In this document: positions 9,017-19,000 of the stretch, piece after piece
Numbering within the stretch: position 1 is the stretch's first letter
How the letters are laid out: every line of letters starts with the position of its first letter
Origin: Podochytrium sp. JEL0797
Taxonomy: Eukaryota; Chytridiomycota; Chytridiomycetes; Chytridiales; Chytriomycetaceae
Assembly: GCA_027596195.1 (NCBI GenBank)
Contig: JADGJG010000349.1
Span: forward strand, 1 to 23,075
DNA: 23,075 nucleotides
Direction: 5' to 3'
Made by a program: the position numbers and the translations under genes
The notes under the pieces: model-generated
Databases searched by the model: none
Told to the model about the DNA's origin: nothing
What the model saw: the letters and a program-made list of their open reading frames with translations, nothing else

Positions 9017-10437
9017 ATGACGTTCTGTGCCGCACCCGCCCACTTCAAAGCCGAACTCGCTGCCACAGCCTCCGCCATCGTGGCGCCAGGAAAAGGAATC
9101 TTGGCCGCCGACGAGTCCACGGGAACGATTGGTCAGTTCATGCGGTGATCAAAACAAAGTGTTCATTCCGACTCATCCCCTTCTCTTCGTTCAGGAAAAC
9201 GATTTGCCGCCATCTCGCTCGACAACATTGAAGAAAACAGACGCGGGTACCGCGACTTGCTGTTTTCTGCTGGTCCCGGTAAGGAGATATCCCACGACCC
9301 CTTTCTCTCTCTCCCACACACACCCGCCCACTGTCTTTTTCTCTTTCACCAAACCTATTTTTTTCCACGATCAGATCTCAAAAAATACATTGGAGGAGTG
9401 ATTCTGTTTGAAGAAACTCTGATCCAAAATGACGCCGCGGGAACTCCCTTTGCGGACGTGTTGCGCGATCAGGGGATTCTGGTGGGAATCAAAGTCGATA
9501 TGGTGAGTGAGATACATAGATGCTTTGGCTCGGATAGACGAGTTGCTCACGTTTTTTGCCTGTGGCGCGGCCAATTCTGAATTTTCTTCGACACCCCCTC
9601 GTTTTCTCAACAACAGGGTGTTGTGACACTCCCAGGTACGGATGAAGAAACCACGACACAAGGTCTCGACGGAATGGCCGAGAGATGGTGAGTCCTGAAT
9701 GGCCTCTTTGTCGAAAACGCGAGCTTCAACTCACAACCCCCAATAGCGCCAAATACTACAAACTCGGTGCCCGCTTCGCGAAATGGCGCTCAGTCCTCAA
9801 AATCTCCACCCACTGCCCGTCCCCACTTGCAATCCACGAAAACGCCAACGTCCTCGCTCGATACGCGGCCATCTGTCAATCCCAAGGGCTCGTTCCAATC
9901 GTGGAGCCTGAAATCCTCATGGATGGAGACCACGACCTCTCCGTTGCTGTACGAGTGACGCAGGATGTGATTGCCGCTGTGTATTCCGCGTTGCACCAGC
10001 ATCACGTGTTTCTCGAGGGATCCTTGTTGAAGCCGAATATGGTGTGCCCTGGGCAAGATTGTCCCACGAAATACACCCCCGCGCAAATTGGTGATGCTAC
10101 AGTGACGGTTCTTCGACGCACGGTTCCCCCCGCTGTCCCAGGAATCACGTTTCTCTCCGGCGGGCAGTCAGAGGAGCAAGCCACCGTGCACTTGAATGAA
10201 ATCAACAAGAGTCATGGAGTCAAGCCGTGGGCGTTGACGTTTTCGTACGGACGCGCGTTGCAGGCAACGGTGATCAAGACGTGGGCGGGAAAGAGGGAGA
10301 ATGTGGTGGCTGCGCAGAGGGCGTTGTTGGTGCGGGCCAAGGCGAATTCGGAGGCGTGTCGTGGCGTTTACACGGGATCTGGTGGAGTTGCTGGTGGTGC
10401 GAGCGAGTCGCTGTACGTCAAAGATTATAAGTATTGA
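9017..10437 (+). CDS. Fructose-bisphosphate aldolase, class I (Schiff-base)
   Basis: Same reaction as the class II enzyme but metal-independent, through a lysine Schiff base. The exons are 9017-9131, 9195-9278, 9375-9502, 9617-9687 and 9747-10437, giving 362 aa (muscle aldolase has 364). The introns are 63, 96, 114 and 59 nt. Catalytic residues are all present, each one lower than in the animal enzyme: D32 in [14 protein letters not shown]106 in GIKVDMG, K145 in AKWRSVLK, E186 and E188 in VPIVEPEIL, Schiff-base K228 in [14 protein letters not shown], the [12 protein letters not shown] loop, and a C-terminal tyrosine (YVKDYKY). Several of these motifs are rebuilt only by splicing, which supports the exon model. 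It is unrelated in sequence and fold detail to the class II aldolase 1.6 kb upstream. Class I enzymes are not typical of Dikarya fungi. Confidence 0.95.
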
Positions 10438-10473
10438 GGGATGTTTTTGCTTGTGGTGTGCATATTTTGAAAG

Positions 10474-10496
10474 AATTTTTTTAAAACAAAAAAATT
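10474..10496. other. A/T-only inverted repeat after class I aldolase
   Basis: AATTTTTTT and AAAAAAATT are perfect reverse complements separated by 5 nt, 36 bp after the aldolase stop. It is probably part of the 3' processing region of the aldolase or the promoter of the next gene, and it may also be chance in an A/T-rich stretch. Confidence 0.35.
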
Positions 10497-10592
10497 TTAC
10501 TGTATGTAGAAATGAAAAAATTTATGGTTTTGGTTTTCACAAAACGCGGTTTCGTTTTTTTGTTCGGATCACCAATCACTGCGAAGCCAACC

Positions 10593-11343
10593 ATGTCGCA
10601 CCTCCTCTCTTACGCCCAACGCGGTGCCAAACACCCGAATGCCACTGCCCAGAAGCTCTTTGCACTGATGGAATCGAAGCAGACCAACCTCTGCGCCTCT
10701 GTGGACGTCACCACCGAAGCCGAGCTTCTCCGCATCGCCAACAGTCTCGGTCCTTACATCGTTATTCACGGCCCTCGCTGAGAAGCACTCGTTCCTCATC
10801 TTTGAGGACCGCAAATTCGCTGATATCGGCAACACCGTGAAACTCCAATACTCGTCCGGCGTCCACAGAATCGCAGATTGGTCCCACATCACCAACGCCC
10901 ACATTGTTCCCGGCGAGGGCATCATCAAGGATCTCGCAGAGGTCGGTCTGCCGAAAGGCCGCTGCCTGCTCCTTCTCGCCGAAATGTCCTCCAAGGGCTC
11001 CATGGCAACGGGTGAATACACCCTCGAAGCACTCCGTATGGCTCGTCGCAATAGAGAATTTTGCGTCGGATTTATCGGCCAGCGGAGGCTCGAGGCTTTG
11101 ATTCCGTCCGAGGATGGTGTCGAGGACGATTTCATTTACATGACTCCCGGTGTTGGGTTGGTGTCCAAGAGTGACGCGTTGGGACAGCAGTACAGGACTC
11201 CGAGGGAGGTTGTGTTGGAGTGCGGGTGTGATGTGATTATCGTGGGACGAGGAATTTATGGTAGTGGGGAGGTGGTTGAGAATGCTAAAGTGTATCAAAA
11301 GGCTGGGTGGGACGCGTATTTGGAGCGAATTGGTTGCAAATAA
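10593..11343 (+). pseudogene. Orotidine-5'-phosphate decarboxylase with internal deletion and frameshift
   Basis: The family makes UMP from OMP in pyrimidine synthesis; this is the fungal stand-alone (URA3-type) form. The first 58 codons are normal: MSHLLSYAQRGAKHPNATAQ, then [20 protein letters not shown] and LGPYIVI. The sequence then jumps, within a few bases, to the equivalent of yeast residue 79, in another frame ([20 protein letters not shown] from about 10774), leaving a TGA at 10779-10781 in the original frame. Compared with yeast spacing about 59 nt are missing, including the conserved KTHVDI motif with catalytic Lys59. The rest is intact to TAA at 11343: [12 protein letters not shown] with Asp91, Lys93 and Asp96 equivalents, [47 protein letters not shown] and IIVGRGIYG. 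No splicing can restore the lost codons. It may be a true null allele or an assembly error; AATAAA follows at 11351. Confidence 0.85.
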
Positions 11344-11350
11344 GGTTTCA

Positions 11351-11356
11351 AATAAA
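11351..11356 (+). terminator. Poly(A) signal after the decarboxylase
   Basis: AATAAA lies 7 bp after the TAA stop. The 273 bp from 11344 to 11616 separate this gene from the convergent P5C reductase and contain no other recognisable feature except the reverse-strand AATAAA at 11557-11562. Confidence 0.5.
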
Positions 11357-11616
11357 GGTGAATTTCGAAATGATTAGATTCTTGAAAACGATTGGGTTTG
11401 AAAATCAAACCGCTGAATGAACGTTTTATCTCAGCCGGTGGAAGGGCCAAATAAGTAGGACCTAACTGAGAAGCAAGGTACGCTTGGCGCGAAAGTATCA
11501 CTACGGTAAATAAATAACGTTCCAGCATGTGGCAGATTGTATCGTCATCGAATAGCTTTATTGGCGTTGAAACACACGCGCACAAGTAAAATTCACAGCT
11601 TTCCCGAAACGCTTCC

Positions 11617-12707
11617 CTACTGATTTTTGAAGAATTAGTCTTGGTAAAAGAAACGCGAAACAATATGTACACACCTGACTGCCCAAAATGTCACCCAACT
11701 CATCCGCCCTCTTGGTCGCCGCAATAACCACATTCTGGAAAATCTGCTTGGCACCAGCATCGTCCATCACCTTGACTCCCGCCTCCGTCGTTCCCTTTGG
11801 GCTCGTGACGTTCTTTCTCAACACGGCCGGATCCGTCTCCAACTGCGCCAAGGCCATCTTTCCAGCTCCATAACAAGTCTGCGCGGCAAGTCCCCTGGCA
11901 ACATCCCGAGGCAACCCCATCTCAACTCCCTGGTTCTCCAACGCCTCGAGCATGTAGAAAAAGTATGCAGGACCAGACCCACTCACTCCCGTCACGACGT
12001 CCAACAAGACCTCCTTCTCGACAAAATACGCCTTCTGACTGAACGACATGCACACCGCGTACGCAAGGTCCTTCTGCGTTTCAGAGACTTCCTTGGGAGC
12101 AAAGAGACCAGACGCGCCCTCGTTCACGAGCGCTGGGGTGTTGGGCATCACGCGGACAACGGTCGAAGTTTGGAGCCAGCGCGAGAGGTCGGCGAGGCGG
12201 ATACCGGCAGCGATGGAGACGACGACGGGGTGGTGCGATTGGAGGGTCGGGGCGATGCCTTCGGCAACGGATTTGAGGACCTTGGTAAAAAGTTGGTTGG
12301 CGATGAGTCAAAACAAATCGGCGAGCAGTTCCGTTTTCTTTTTTTTTACCTGGGGCTTCACGGCCAACACGAGGACTTGTCCAAATGCGGCAGCGTCGTT
12401 GTTGTTTTGGGAAACACTGACCCCGGGGAACCGAGCGGCCACGGCGTCGAGCATTCCCTAGATTTTGAAACAGATAAGCTCCCACTGCCCTCACTTTGCG
12501 GCACCAAGGTTGATCAACATACCTGGAACGGCTCCGCAACGTACAAGTTCGTGGTCGGGTGTCCTGCGGCAACGAGTCCTCCGATGATAGCTTGGGCCAT
12601 TTGGCCGCCGCCTGAACACGCAAGAATGGTTAGCATCCGCACGGCAAGTATGGTCGAACAAGGTCCATACCAATAAAGGCAATCTTGACTGATTTGTCGA
12701 GCGTCAT
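11617..12707 (-). CDS. PRO3: Pyrroline-5-carboxylate reductase
   Basis: This enzyme reduces 1-pyrroline-5-carboxylate to proline with NAD(P)H, the last step of proline synthesis. The exons on the minus strand are 12671-12707, 12523-12611, 12350-12457, 11675-12280 and a final 11617-11619 that is only the stop TAG. The product is 280 aa (yeast Pro3: 286). The introns are 59, 65, 69 and 55 nt. The Rossmann start MTLDKSVKIAFIGGGQMAQA is assembled across the first junction, followed by VLVLAVKPQ, VVSIAAGI, VVRVMPNTPALVNEG, the signature VSGSGPAYFFYMLEAL and KNVTSPKGTTEAG. The last intron has a good branch-like ACTAAT and CAG acceptor. If it is retained, the frame stays open 38 codons to a TAA at 11558-11560, which lies inside an AATAAA. 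An acceptor 3 nt further on (TAG|GGA) would instead add about eight residues. Confidence 0.93.
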
Positions 12708-13608
12708 CGGATGAAGTGATGGTTTTGGGGAGTTTTTTTTTGGGAGTCATTGGCGGAACGCCACATCCGAGATCAACCGCGTTTTTCATGATATCACGAC
12801 CCGTGAGTAATGCTAATTTATTTTATTATTTCAGTGGGAATAGTCGACTTTTGACGACAGTTTGGAAAATCGCGAATACTTAAATTGATACAAGGTCGCT
12901 GGAAACGCAGCCGTTTGCCAACTTGCCCGTGCTGACAAACTGCTTTTGGTTTCCAAGAAATCGTCAAACCTCCAAACGCTTGAGTCGCCGATCACTTGAC
13001 TGTCGTTTTGAAAAAAATGGCACCGCACGGAAATCAGGCATGCGCCGACTGTCTCAACCAAGGCACGTCAGAGCGACTCGAACGGACTGGTAACTAAGTG
13101 CGTCTGGAACTCAGCAGGGCGGCGTTGGAGACGGCTGGCGGGCGAGACGCACGGTGGGGGGCCCAGTCGAGTTTCAAAGAAAGAGTTGTTAGTGAACACA
13201 AACTTGCACTGGTGGTTGGTCGCGATGCGGTGGGGGTCCTTCGGTTGCTTTCGGGCTTCCTTTGGTATCTCCGGAATATTTCATGGGGGTATGAAGCCGT
13301 TATTTTTGCGTTTAGAGTTTTGAAGGTGAGTGAGAAACTGATTGTTACCGTCGAAGCCTGATTAAGGAAGTCTTCATCTTGACCCTTGGTGTTGGGGTGT
13401 AAGCCTGAAGATCCCTCAAAATTAGAAATCCGACCAAGCCATCGATCCAAAAACCAACTCACCCAAAAATCGACAATAATTCGCCCCCGCGAATCCTGAA
13501 TTATCCTATTTCTCCTTTCCTCCTCTCATGCTATTTCCATCCGGTGTTCGCGTTCTTTCCCCACATTCCAAATCCCTCCAACCAAAACCCACCCACAATC
13601 CCCACTCA
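12708..13608. other. Intergenic stretch with no supported gene
   Basis: Nine hundred bases follow the P5C reductase start without a recognisable protein. On the minus strand a strong donor (GTGAGT, about 13462) and a branch plus acceptor (TCTAAT then TTCAG, about 13405-13425) define a plausible 58-nt intron. This suggests a spliced 3' end of the uncertain gene at 13609-14373, but I could not join it into a coherent protein. Confidence 0.4.
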
Positions 13609-13712
13609 TCACGCACACCACAACCCACCCGTACCCCCCCTCCCTTTACTGAGGAAAGGGCCTGCCTCCCTCACCCTCATCCACTCGACGACGCTTTCCA
13701 GATATTGTTGGA

Positions 13713-13729
13713 GGGGGGGGGGGGGGGGG
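13713..13729. repeat. G17 homopolymer
   Basis: Seventeen consecutive G on the plus strand, read as proline codons on the minus strand. Its length is likely to be unstable and easily miscounted in sequencing. Confidence 0.9.
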
Positions 13730-14259
13730 CAACAGAGCCCAGAGAGGCTGCGTCAGCGAGAACGCGGAGACCAGCGATCAAGGGTGTAGTAAGTGCCGGG
13801 GTGGTGGTAGGAGAAGCGGTAACCTTCGACTTCTGACGGCAGCGTCGGTCCGCGCTTTTCAAATAGAGGTCTTGGTTTCGAAATTGTTGAAGGGTTTCGG
13901 GAATGAGGAGAGGTGCAGGGAGAGTGTTGGGGGATGGAGTAGTAGAGGAGGAATCGGTGGGCATCCAATCCATTTCCTCAGATGGGATATCAACCATCTG
14001 GTTTTCCGTAATCAATTTTGATGAAGGTAGGTTTTGTGGTGTTGTTGCTCTTGTTGCTGTGGGTTTGGCTGAATCTTCATTTGAAACTGCATGTACTCGC
14101 GCTGAAGCTGCAAGTTTTGTTGCGGACATTTTGATCTTGGTATTCAGCGAGATCGCTGAGATACTTTTCGCGTGGATTTTGATGCAGACTGGCGAATGGG
14201 GTCCCAGTCAGCATGTCCATCATGAATTTCAATGGAATGCCGGGGCGAAGGGGGAGGAT

Positions 14260-14274
14260 GGGGGGGGGGGGGGG
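14260..14274. repeat. G15 homopolymer
   Basis: Fifteen consecutive G, again proline codons on the minus strand, within the same uncertain ORF as the G17 run. Confidence 0.9.
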
Positions 14275-14373
14275 TTCCCCAAAATTTGAAAATTTGATGG
14301 TTTCATAAGAAATCGGCGGAGTAAATTTTTCACGGCCACGCGTGTGAATTATTAGCTTGTCAGATCCGGCCAT

Positions 14374-14746
14374 ACGACGCGCCGCGCGCTGAAACTATCA
14401 CCCATCCTCCGTGTCACCCTCTCGATATCCAATATCGGATACGGCGCGATTGCAAACGCGCTCAAAGGCCCGATCACCCAGACTTCGTGCGATCGGTCAC
14501 AACAAACAAAAACGCTGTCGCTGAACCATCTCACATAGGGGGAGAGATCGCTTACCTCAGGGCCGAAGCCCAGCTGTCTCTGGAGACGAATACAGGGAAT
14601 ACTGAGATGGGTCGTGGCCCAATTCGATCAAATGAAAGTACATGATTCCTTTTTTTTCAAAATATTTGACAGGTAAAGATCTAACAAAAACGACTTCTCT
14701 TCCCAATATTATCCAAACAAACGCGGGAAAAAAGTCTTGACGAAAA
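14374..14746. other. Intergenic region upstream of the hydrolase
   Basis: This is 373 bp containing the promoter of the ABHD13-like gene. A minus-strand frame is open from about 14628 to its TAA at 14350. It has a good internal donor (GAG then GTAAGC, about 14556), so part of it may be an exon of the neighbouring uncertain gene. No start codon or family could be assigned. Confidence 0.35.
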
Positions 14747-15925
14747 ATGCGATTGCTTTGGACCATCGAAGTTCCCGTCTGGGTCCCCTGGGGCGTTGAG
14801 ACCCTCATCAACCTCAGCATCGGACTGACCTCCATCGTCATTGCCGCTCTCTACGTCCACCAGGACAAGATCATCTGTAAAACCGCTGCCATTCTGCTTC
14901 CAAGCACGTCAAACTGACACCCTCACCCTCAGATCCTTCCGCCTTCCCCGCCGGCTCCCGCGAAGTCGTTCCCACTCCAGACCAATACCGCATGCCCGAC
15001 TACGAAAACGTCTTCATCACCACACCCGACAAGGTCAAAATCACAGGATACGCCATCAAATACCGCCCACAACTCTCTCTCCTCACGAACGAGCAGGAAG
15101 ACCCGTCGGGGTCTTTGAGACTGCGGAAACCGGATGGAAGCAAGCACGATGTGGCGGGATACACGGTGCTCTACTGCCACGCTAACGCGGGGAATATGGG
15201 CCACCGATTGCCGTTTGCGGGAATGTTGAGAAACAGGGGAGGAGTGAATGTGTTTATGCTGTCATATCGTGGGTATGGAAAGAGTGAGGGGGCTGCGTCC
15301 GAGAAGGGAATGAAGATTGATTCTCAGGTCAGACATCACTTTTTTTTGCGCGAGCAAAGCTTAATCCGTTTACGTGTTTATACAGGCAGCACTCGATTGG
15401 ATTTCGAATCACGAGGAGCTGGGAAAGACCAAAATCATTGTATATGGCCAGTCCATTGGCGGAGCAGTCGCCATCGACCTTGCCGCAAGGAACCCGGAAC
15501 GAATCGTTGCCGTCATGATCGAAAACACGTTCCTGACACTTCCCAAACTGATTCCATCCGCCATGCCTGCCATGAAGTACCTCGCCTTTTTGTGCCATCA
15601 AGTATGGAATTCGGAAGCGGCAGTTCAGAAGATTCCCGAGACCGTGCCAATGCTTTTCCTCAGCGGTACAAGTGATGAGTTGATCCCGCAGAAACACATG
15701 ATTGAACTTGCCAAATTGGCGCGTCGGTCGCGAGGAAAGGCGGGAAGTGAGGAAGAAGGGTCGGCACTCGTGCGCGATAGGAATGGTGTCCGTTGGGTCG
15801 AATTTCAAAATGGAACCCACAATGATACGTGTATGCAGGCAGGGTATTACGACACGATTGGCGAATTCCTCGAGGAGTTGAAGGAGGGACGTTTTGGAAA
15901 ATTGAATCCCCAGTCGTCGCTTTGA
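14747..15925 (+). CDS. Alpha/beta-hydrolase, ABHD13/Bem46 family
   Basis: Membrane-anchored serine hydrolase of the ABHD13/Bem46 group; the natural substrate is not known. The exons are 14747-14876, 14933-15327 and 15386-15925, with introns of 56 and 58 nt, giving 354 aa (human ABHD13 has 337). An N-terminal transmembrane anchor spans about residues 17-37 (LSIGLTSIVIAALYVHQD). The fold continues with TLYCHANAGNMG-type strand and oxyanion text (TVLYCHANAGNMGHRLPFAG) and VFMLSYRGYGKSEG. The catalytic triad is visible: S198 in the nucleophile elbow GQSIGG, D272 in SGTSDELIP and H320 in NGTHNDT. An insert of about 20 residues (RRSRGKAGSEEEG) between D and H is longer than usual. AATAAA follows the stop at 15935. 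The gene is followed head to tail by DCP2, 135 bp away. Confidence 0.92.
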
Positions 15926-15934
15926 ATGTCGAAC

Positions 15935-15940
15935 AATAAA
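15935..15940 (+). terminator. Poly(A) signal of the ABHD13-like gene
   Basis: AATAAA lies 9 bp after the TGA stop. Confidence 0.55.
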
Positions 15941-16060
15941 CATTGGAAGTATTTATGAGATGAATATGTGCCGCTGGAGGCGGGAGAAACCGTCTTCTTT
16001 TGGAAATCGTTCCGAAAACAGTCACCCCCACCTTTTCACCCACCAACCGGCCTCGTAACC

Positions 16061-19000
16061 ATGGCCGCCCTCGCCTTCCAGAAGATGAACTTCAACGAGG
16101 TCCTCGAAGATCTCCAGAGGTAACGGGATCACAACTACCAAAGGAACCCTAGTAACACTCCCGAAATCCCAGTCGCTTCATCATCAACGTACCCGTCGAC
16201 GAGCTGAGCTCCGTGGAGCGCATCTGCTTCCAGATCGAACAGGCGCATTGGTTCTTTGAGGACTTTATCCGCGAATGCCATCCGTCGCTGCCATCGCTGT
16301 CGCTCAAGGTGCGGTTTTATTTTATTTATTTTTTATTTATTGACCTCGCCTCTCTCTCCTGGCGAAACAGAACTTTAGCGCGCACTTCTTCAAGCAGTGT
16401 CCCCTCCTCGTGAATTGGGTCGAGGACCACGAACAAGCCTTTGCCACCTTCATGGAGTACAAAGTGCGCGTCCCAGTCTGCGGCGCAATCATCCTGAACG
16501 ACAATCTCGACAAGGTATTCACCGTGATCATTCCTCTGTATGAATCCCCAACTCATCTCGGAACTTTTCGCCAGGTCCTCCTCGTGCGCGGATGGAAATC
16601 TGGCTCCGGCTGGGGCTTCCCCAAGGGCAAAATCAACAAGGAAGAGCCCGAAGCCGAATGCGCCGTCCGTGAAGTGTGTGAAGAGACGGGCTTTGATATC
16701 CGCAGCCGCTTGAACCCCAACGAACACGTCGAGAGAACCATGAAGGAACAGCGCATCCGATTGTACATTATTCGCGGTGTTCCCGAGGACACGGTGTTTG
16801 AGACGCAAACGAGAAAGGAGATTGGGGTGAGTTTCGATTTTTGGTCTGGGGGGCTGAGGATGAATTCTAACGAGCGAAACCCGCAGGACATCCGCTGGTT
16901 CCTGTTGAAAGACCTTCCTGGATATACCACCTCAGCCAACACCTTCACGGGCGCCAACAAATTCTACATGGTCACGGCGTTCGTAGCTTCCCTCAAAAAA
17001 TGGATCCACCGGTTCAAAAAGGCCAAAAAGATTTCCAACAAGGACGCCACCAACCCCTCAAACATCCTCAAATCCAACTACTTGAATATATACAACGGAG
17101 GTGGTGGGAACAAGAGTCAGAGTGAATGTGAGAGCGATGGGGCCGTGAGTGATGGGAACCTCGTCAACAACCAAGACAAGGAGGATTGGGGCGTCAACAC
17201 TTTGAATCAGGCGGCGGATATGTTGAAGGCGTTGATTGGAGTTGGGAAGGGTACCAGCTCGTCGTCGAGCGATTTGCCGTCGGCTCCTTCGTCGGAGAAC
17301 ATCGCGCCTTCGTCGTCGGCGACTGCGTTGTTTTTGCAGAATCAAGAGTACGCGGCCCAGCAGCAACAGCAGCAGTTCCAACAGCAACAACAGCAGCAAT
17401 ACTTTCAACAACAATATCACCACCAACTTCAACAGTCGCAGCAGTTCATGCATGGCACGCCCGTGCCCCCACCCGTCCAAATCCCATTCCCCAACAACCA
17501 GTCTGTCATGTTCCAACCGCAAGCTTCCTTCTTCCAATCTGGAATGCAGTCGAATGTGCCTCTCCAAGGAATCATTACTACTCCTGATGGCATCAACACT
17601 CACGCCATGATTCAAATCCTCCCGATTTCGTCGAACGCGTCCTCCAACAACCAACAGCAGCAGCAGCACTTCGCAAACCGCAAAAACTCTATCCCGTCGG
17701 CAGCCGATCTCGCTACTTTCCAACGCGAGTCATTGCTTGATTTGTTGAAGACGGGTGGCGGAGCCGCCGCACCTCCCGCCTCCGCAGCGCCCATCAACAA
17801 CGCGAGAAAGGCTTCCATCCGTTTGGACCTCAAAGACGTTCCCGCGCCGCCGTCCGTGAAACCCCAAACCGAGCTTATGAGCGACGAGATCCGTGCAAGT
17901 TACGGAGGCGGCGGGGGCGGTCCTTCGGCGAAATTCACCAACTCTGCGGGATCCTCGGCGGCCATGTTCCCGCAGGACGTCAAGAGCACGTCTCAGCAAC
18001 ACGCGTTGCTCCACATTTTGACGAAAGCGGCGGGTGATGTCACGTCTCCGAATGCTGGGGGTCCATTGAGTGCCGGGAGTCAACCGACTCCTACCGTCAG
18101 CAGCAGCTATACCCAAACCGCCGCTTCAACTCGAGCCCCAGTCGAATTCGATGTACCCCAAGTCACGTCACCCGTGGAATCTGCGCCTCATCAACAACAA
18201 CGCAGAAACTCGCGACCTCTTTCTACACTCCCACCGCCGCCTCAATCGGCCCCGCTCTCGGCACCTGCATCGAGCAGTATGAACCACATGTACAATTTGT
18301 TGGTGCAGGGAACCCCATCACAGACGGCTCAAGCATCCTTGCCACCGCAAACAGCTCCCGTCAGTCATCACCCACACCAACTGCCGAACCCACCAACGGA
18401 CTTTATCGAAGCCGTAGTTAAAAAGACGGCCTCTCTCCGTAAATCCCCATCTGTTCATGAACGCACGCAATTCGGAACTGACGAGGAAGAAGACGAAAAC
18501 GACGACGAGGACGTCCAAGATTTCGCGTCCTTGACTCTCCAACATCACCATCATCACCACGCACACCCGCAACAGCAACCTCAGCATCGCCCGCCGTCCT
18601 CGCAAACGTCCTCGCAAAGCTCGCAACGCGGTGGTCCCAAGAAACTGCCGCACCAAAACACGCGCACAACTGATCCCGAGAGAACGACGCGCAAGCCGAA
18701 ATCGCATCAGCAACATGTCGAGACTGTGCGGGATCCGTGGGAGTCGTTGACGACGGAGGGGCAGAATCGGATCAAGACGCAGCAGCCGACGTTCGCGCCG
18801 ACGGCGATTCAAAAGAGAGGTGTTGCTGTGAGTCCCGTGCAGTCGCAACCGCCGTCGAGACCTACATCTGCTATGGTGCCTCCTTCGGTTGTGAGCAACG
18901 CGTCTTCATCTGGACCCGCTTTGATGGGGCAAAACTTGCTTGATCTGTTGAAGGGTGGACCGAATGGGATCAAGGCGGGGTCTGTCAAACCGCCTCTCCA

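Larger units (their letters stand above)
13609..14373 (-). pseudogene. Uncertain, frame-broken ORF with poly-proline runs
   Basis: I do not recognise this. Reading leftwards it could start at ATG 14373 (MAGSDKLIIHTRGREKFTPP). It continues through a poly-proline coded by a 15-base C-run (GEPPPPPILPLRPGIPLKF) to REKYLSDLAEYQDQN near 14128. Q-rich helical text then appears in another frame (NLQLQREYMQFQMKIQPNPQ). A third frame then carries MVDIPSEEMDWMPTDSSSTT and LLIPETLQQFRNQDLYLKSA, followed by a second poly-proline from a 17-base C-run. Past that run the plausible continuation (LQQYLESVVEWMRVREAGPF) is again in a different frame, ending at 13609. The MDW.PT motif is reminiscent of segments in fungal inner-nuclear-membrane proteins, but this is weak. 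Homopolymer-length errors, unrecognised introns or true decay could each explain the shifts. A frame open from about 14628 to 14350 upstream (containing VRWFSDSVFVCCDRSHEVWV) may belong to it. Confidence 0.3.

Noticed and set aside
9017..10437. Class I aldolase as contamination or a recent horizontal transfer
   Set aside because: It carries four short introns of the same type as its neighbours and similar codon use, so it is an established resident gene; an ancient transfer remains possible.
17350..17450. CAA/CAG repeats as a possible microsatellite or mobile insertion
   Set aside because: Mixed CAA and CAG codons in the DCP2 frame code a normal poly-Q tract; there is no flanking duplication.
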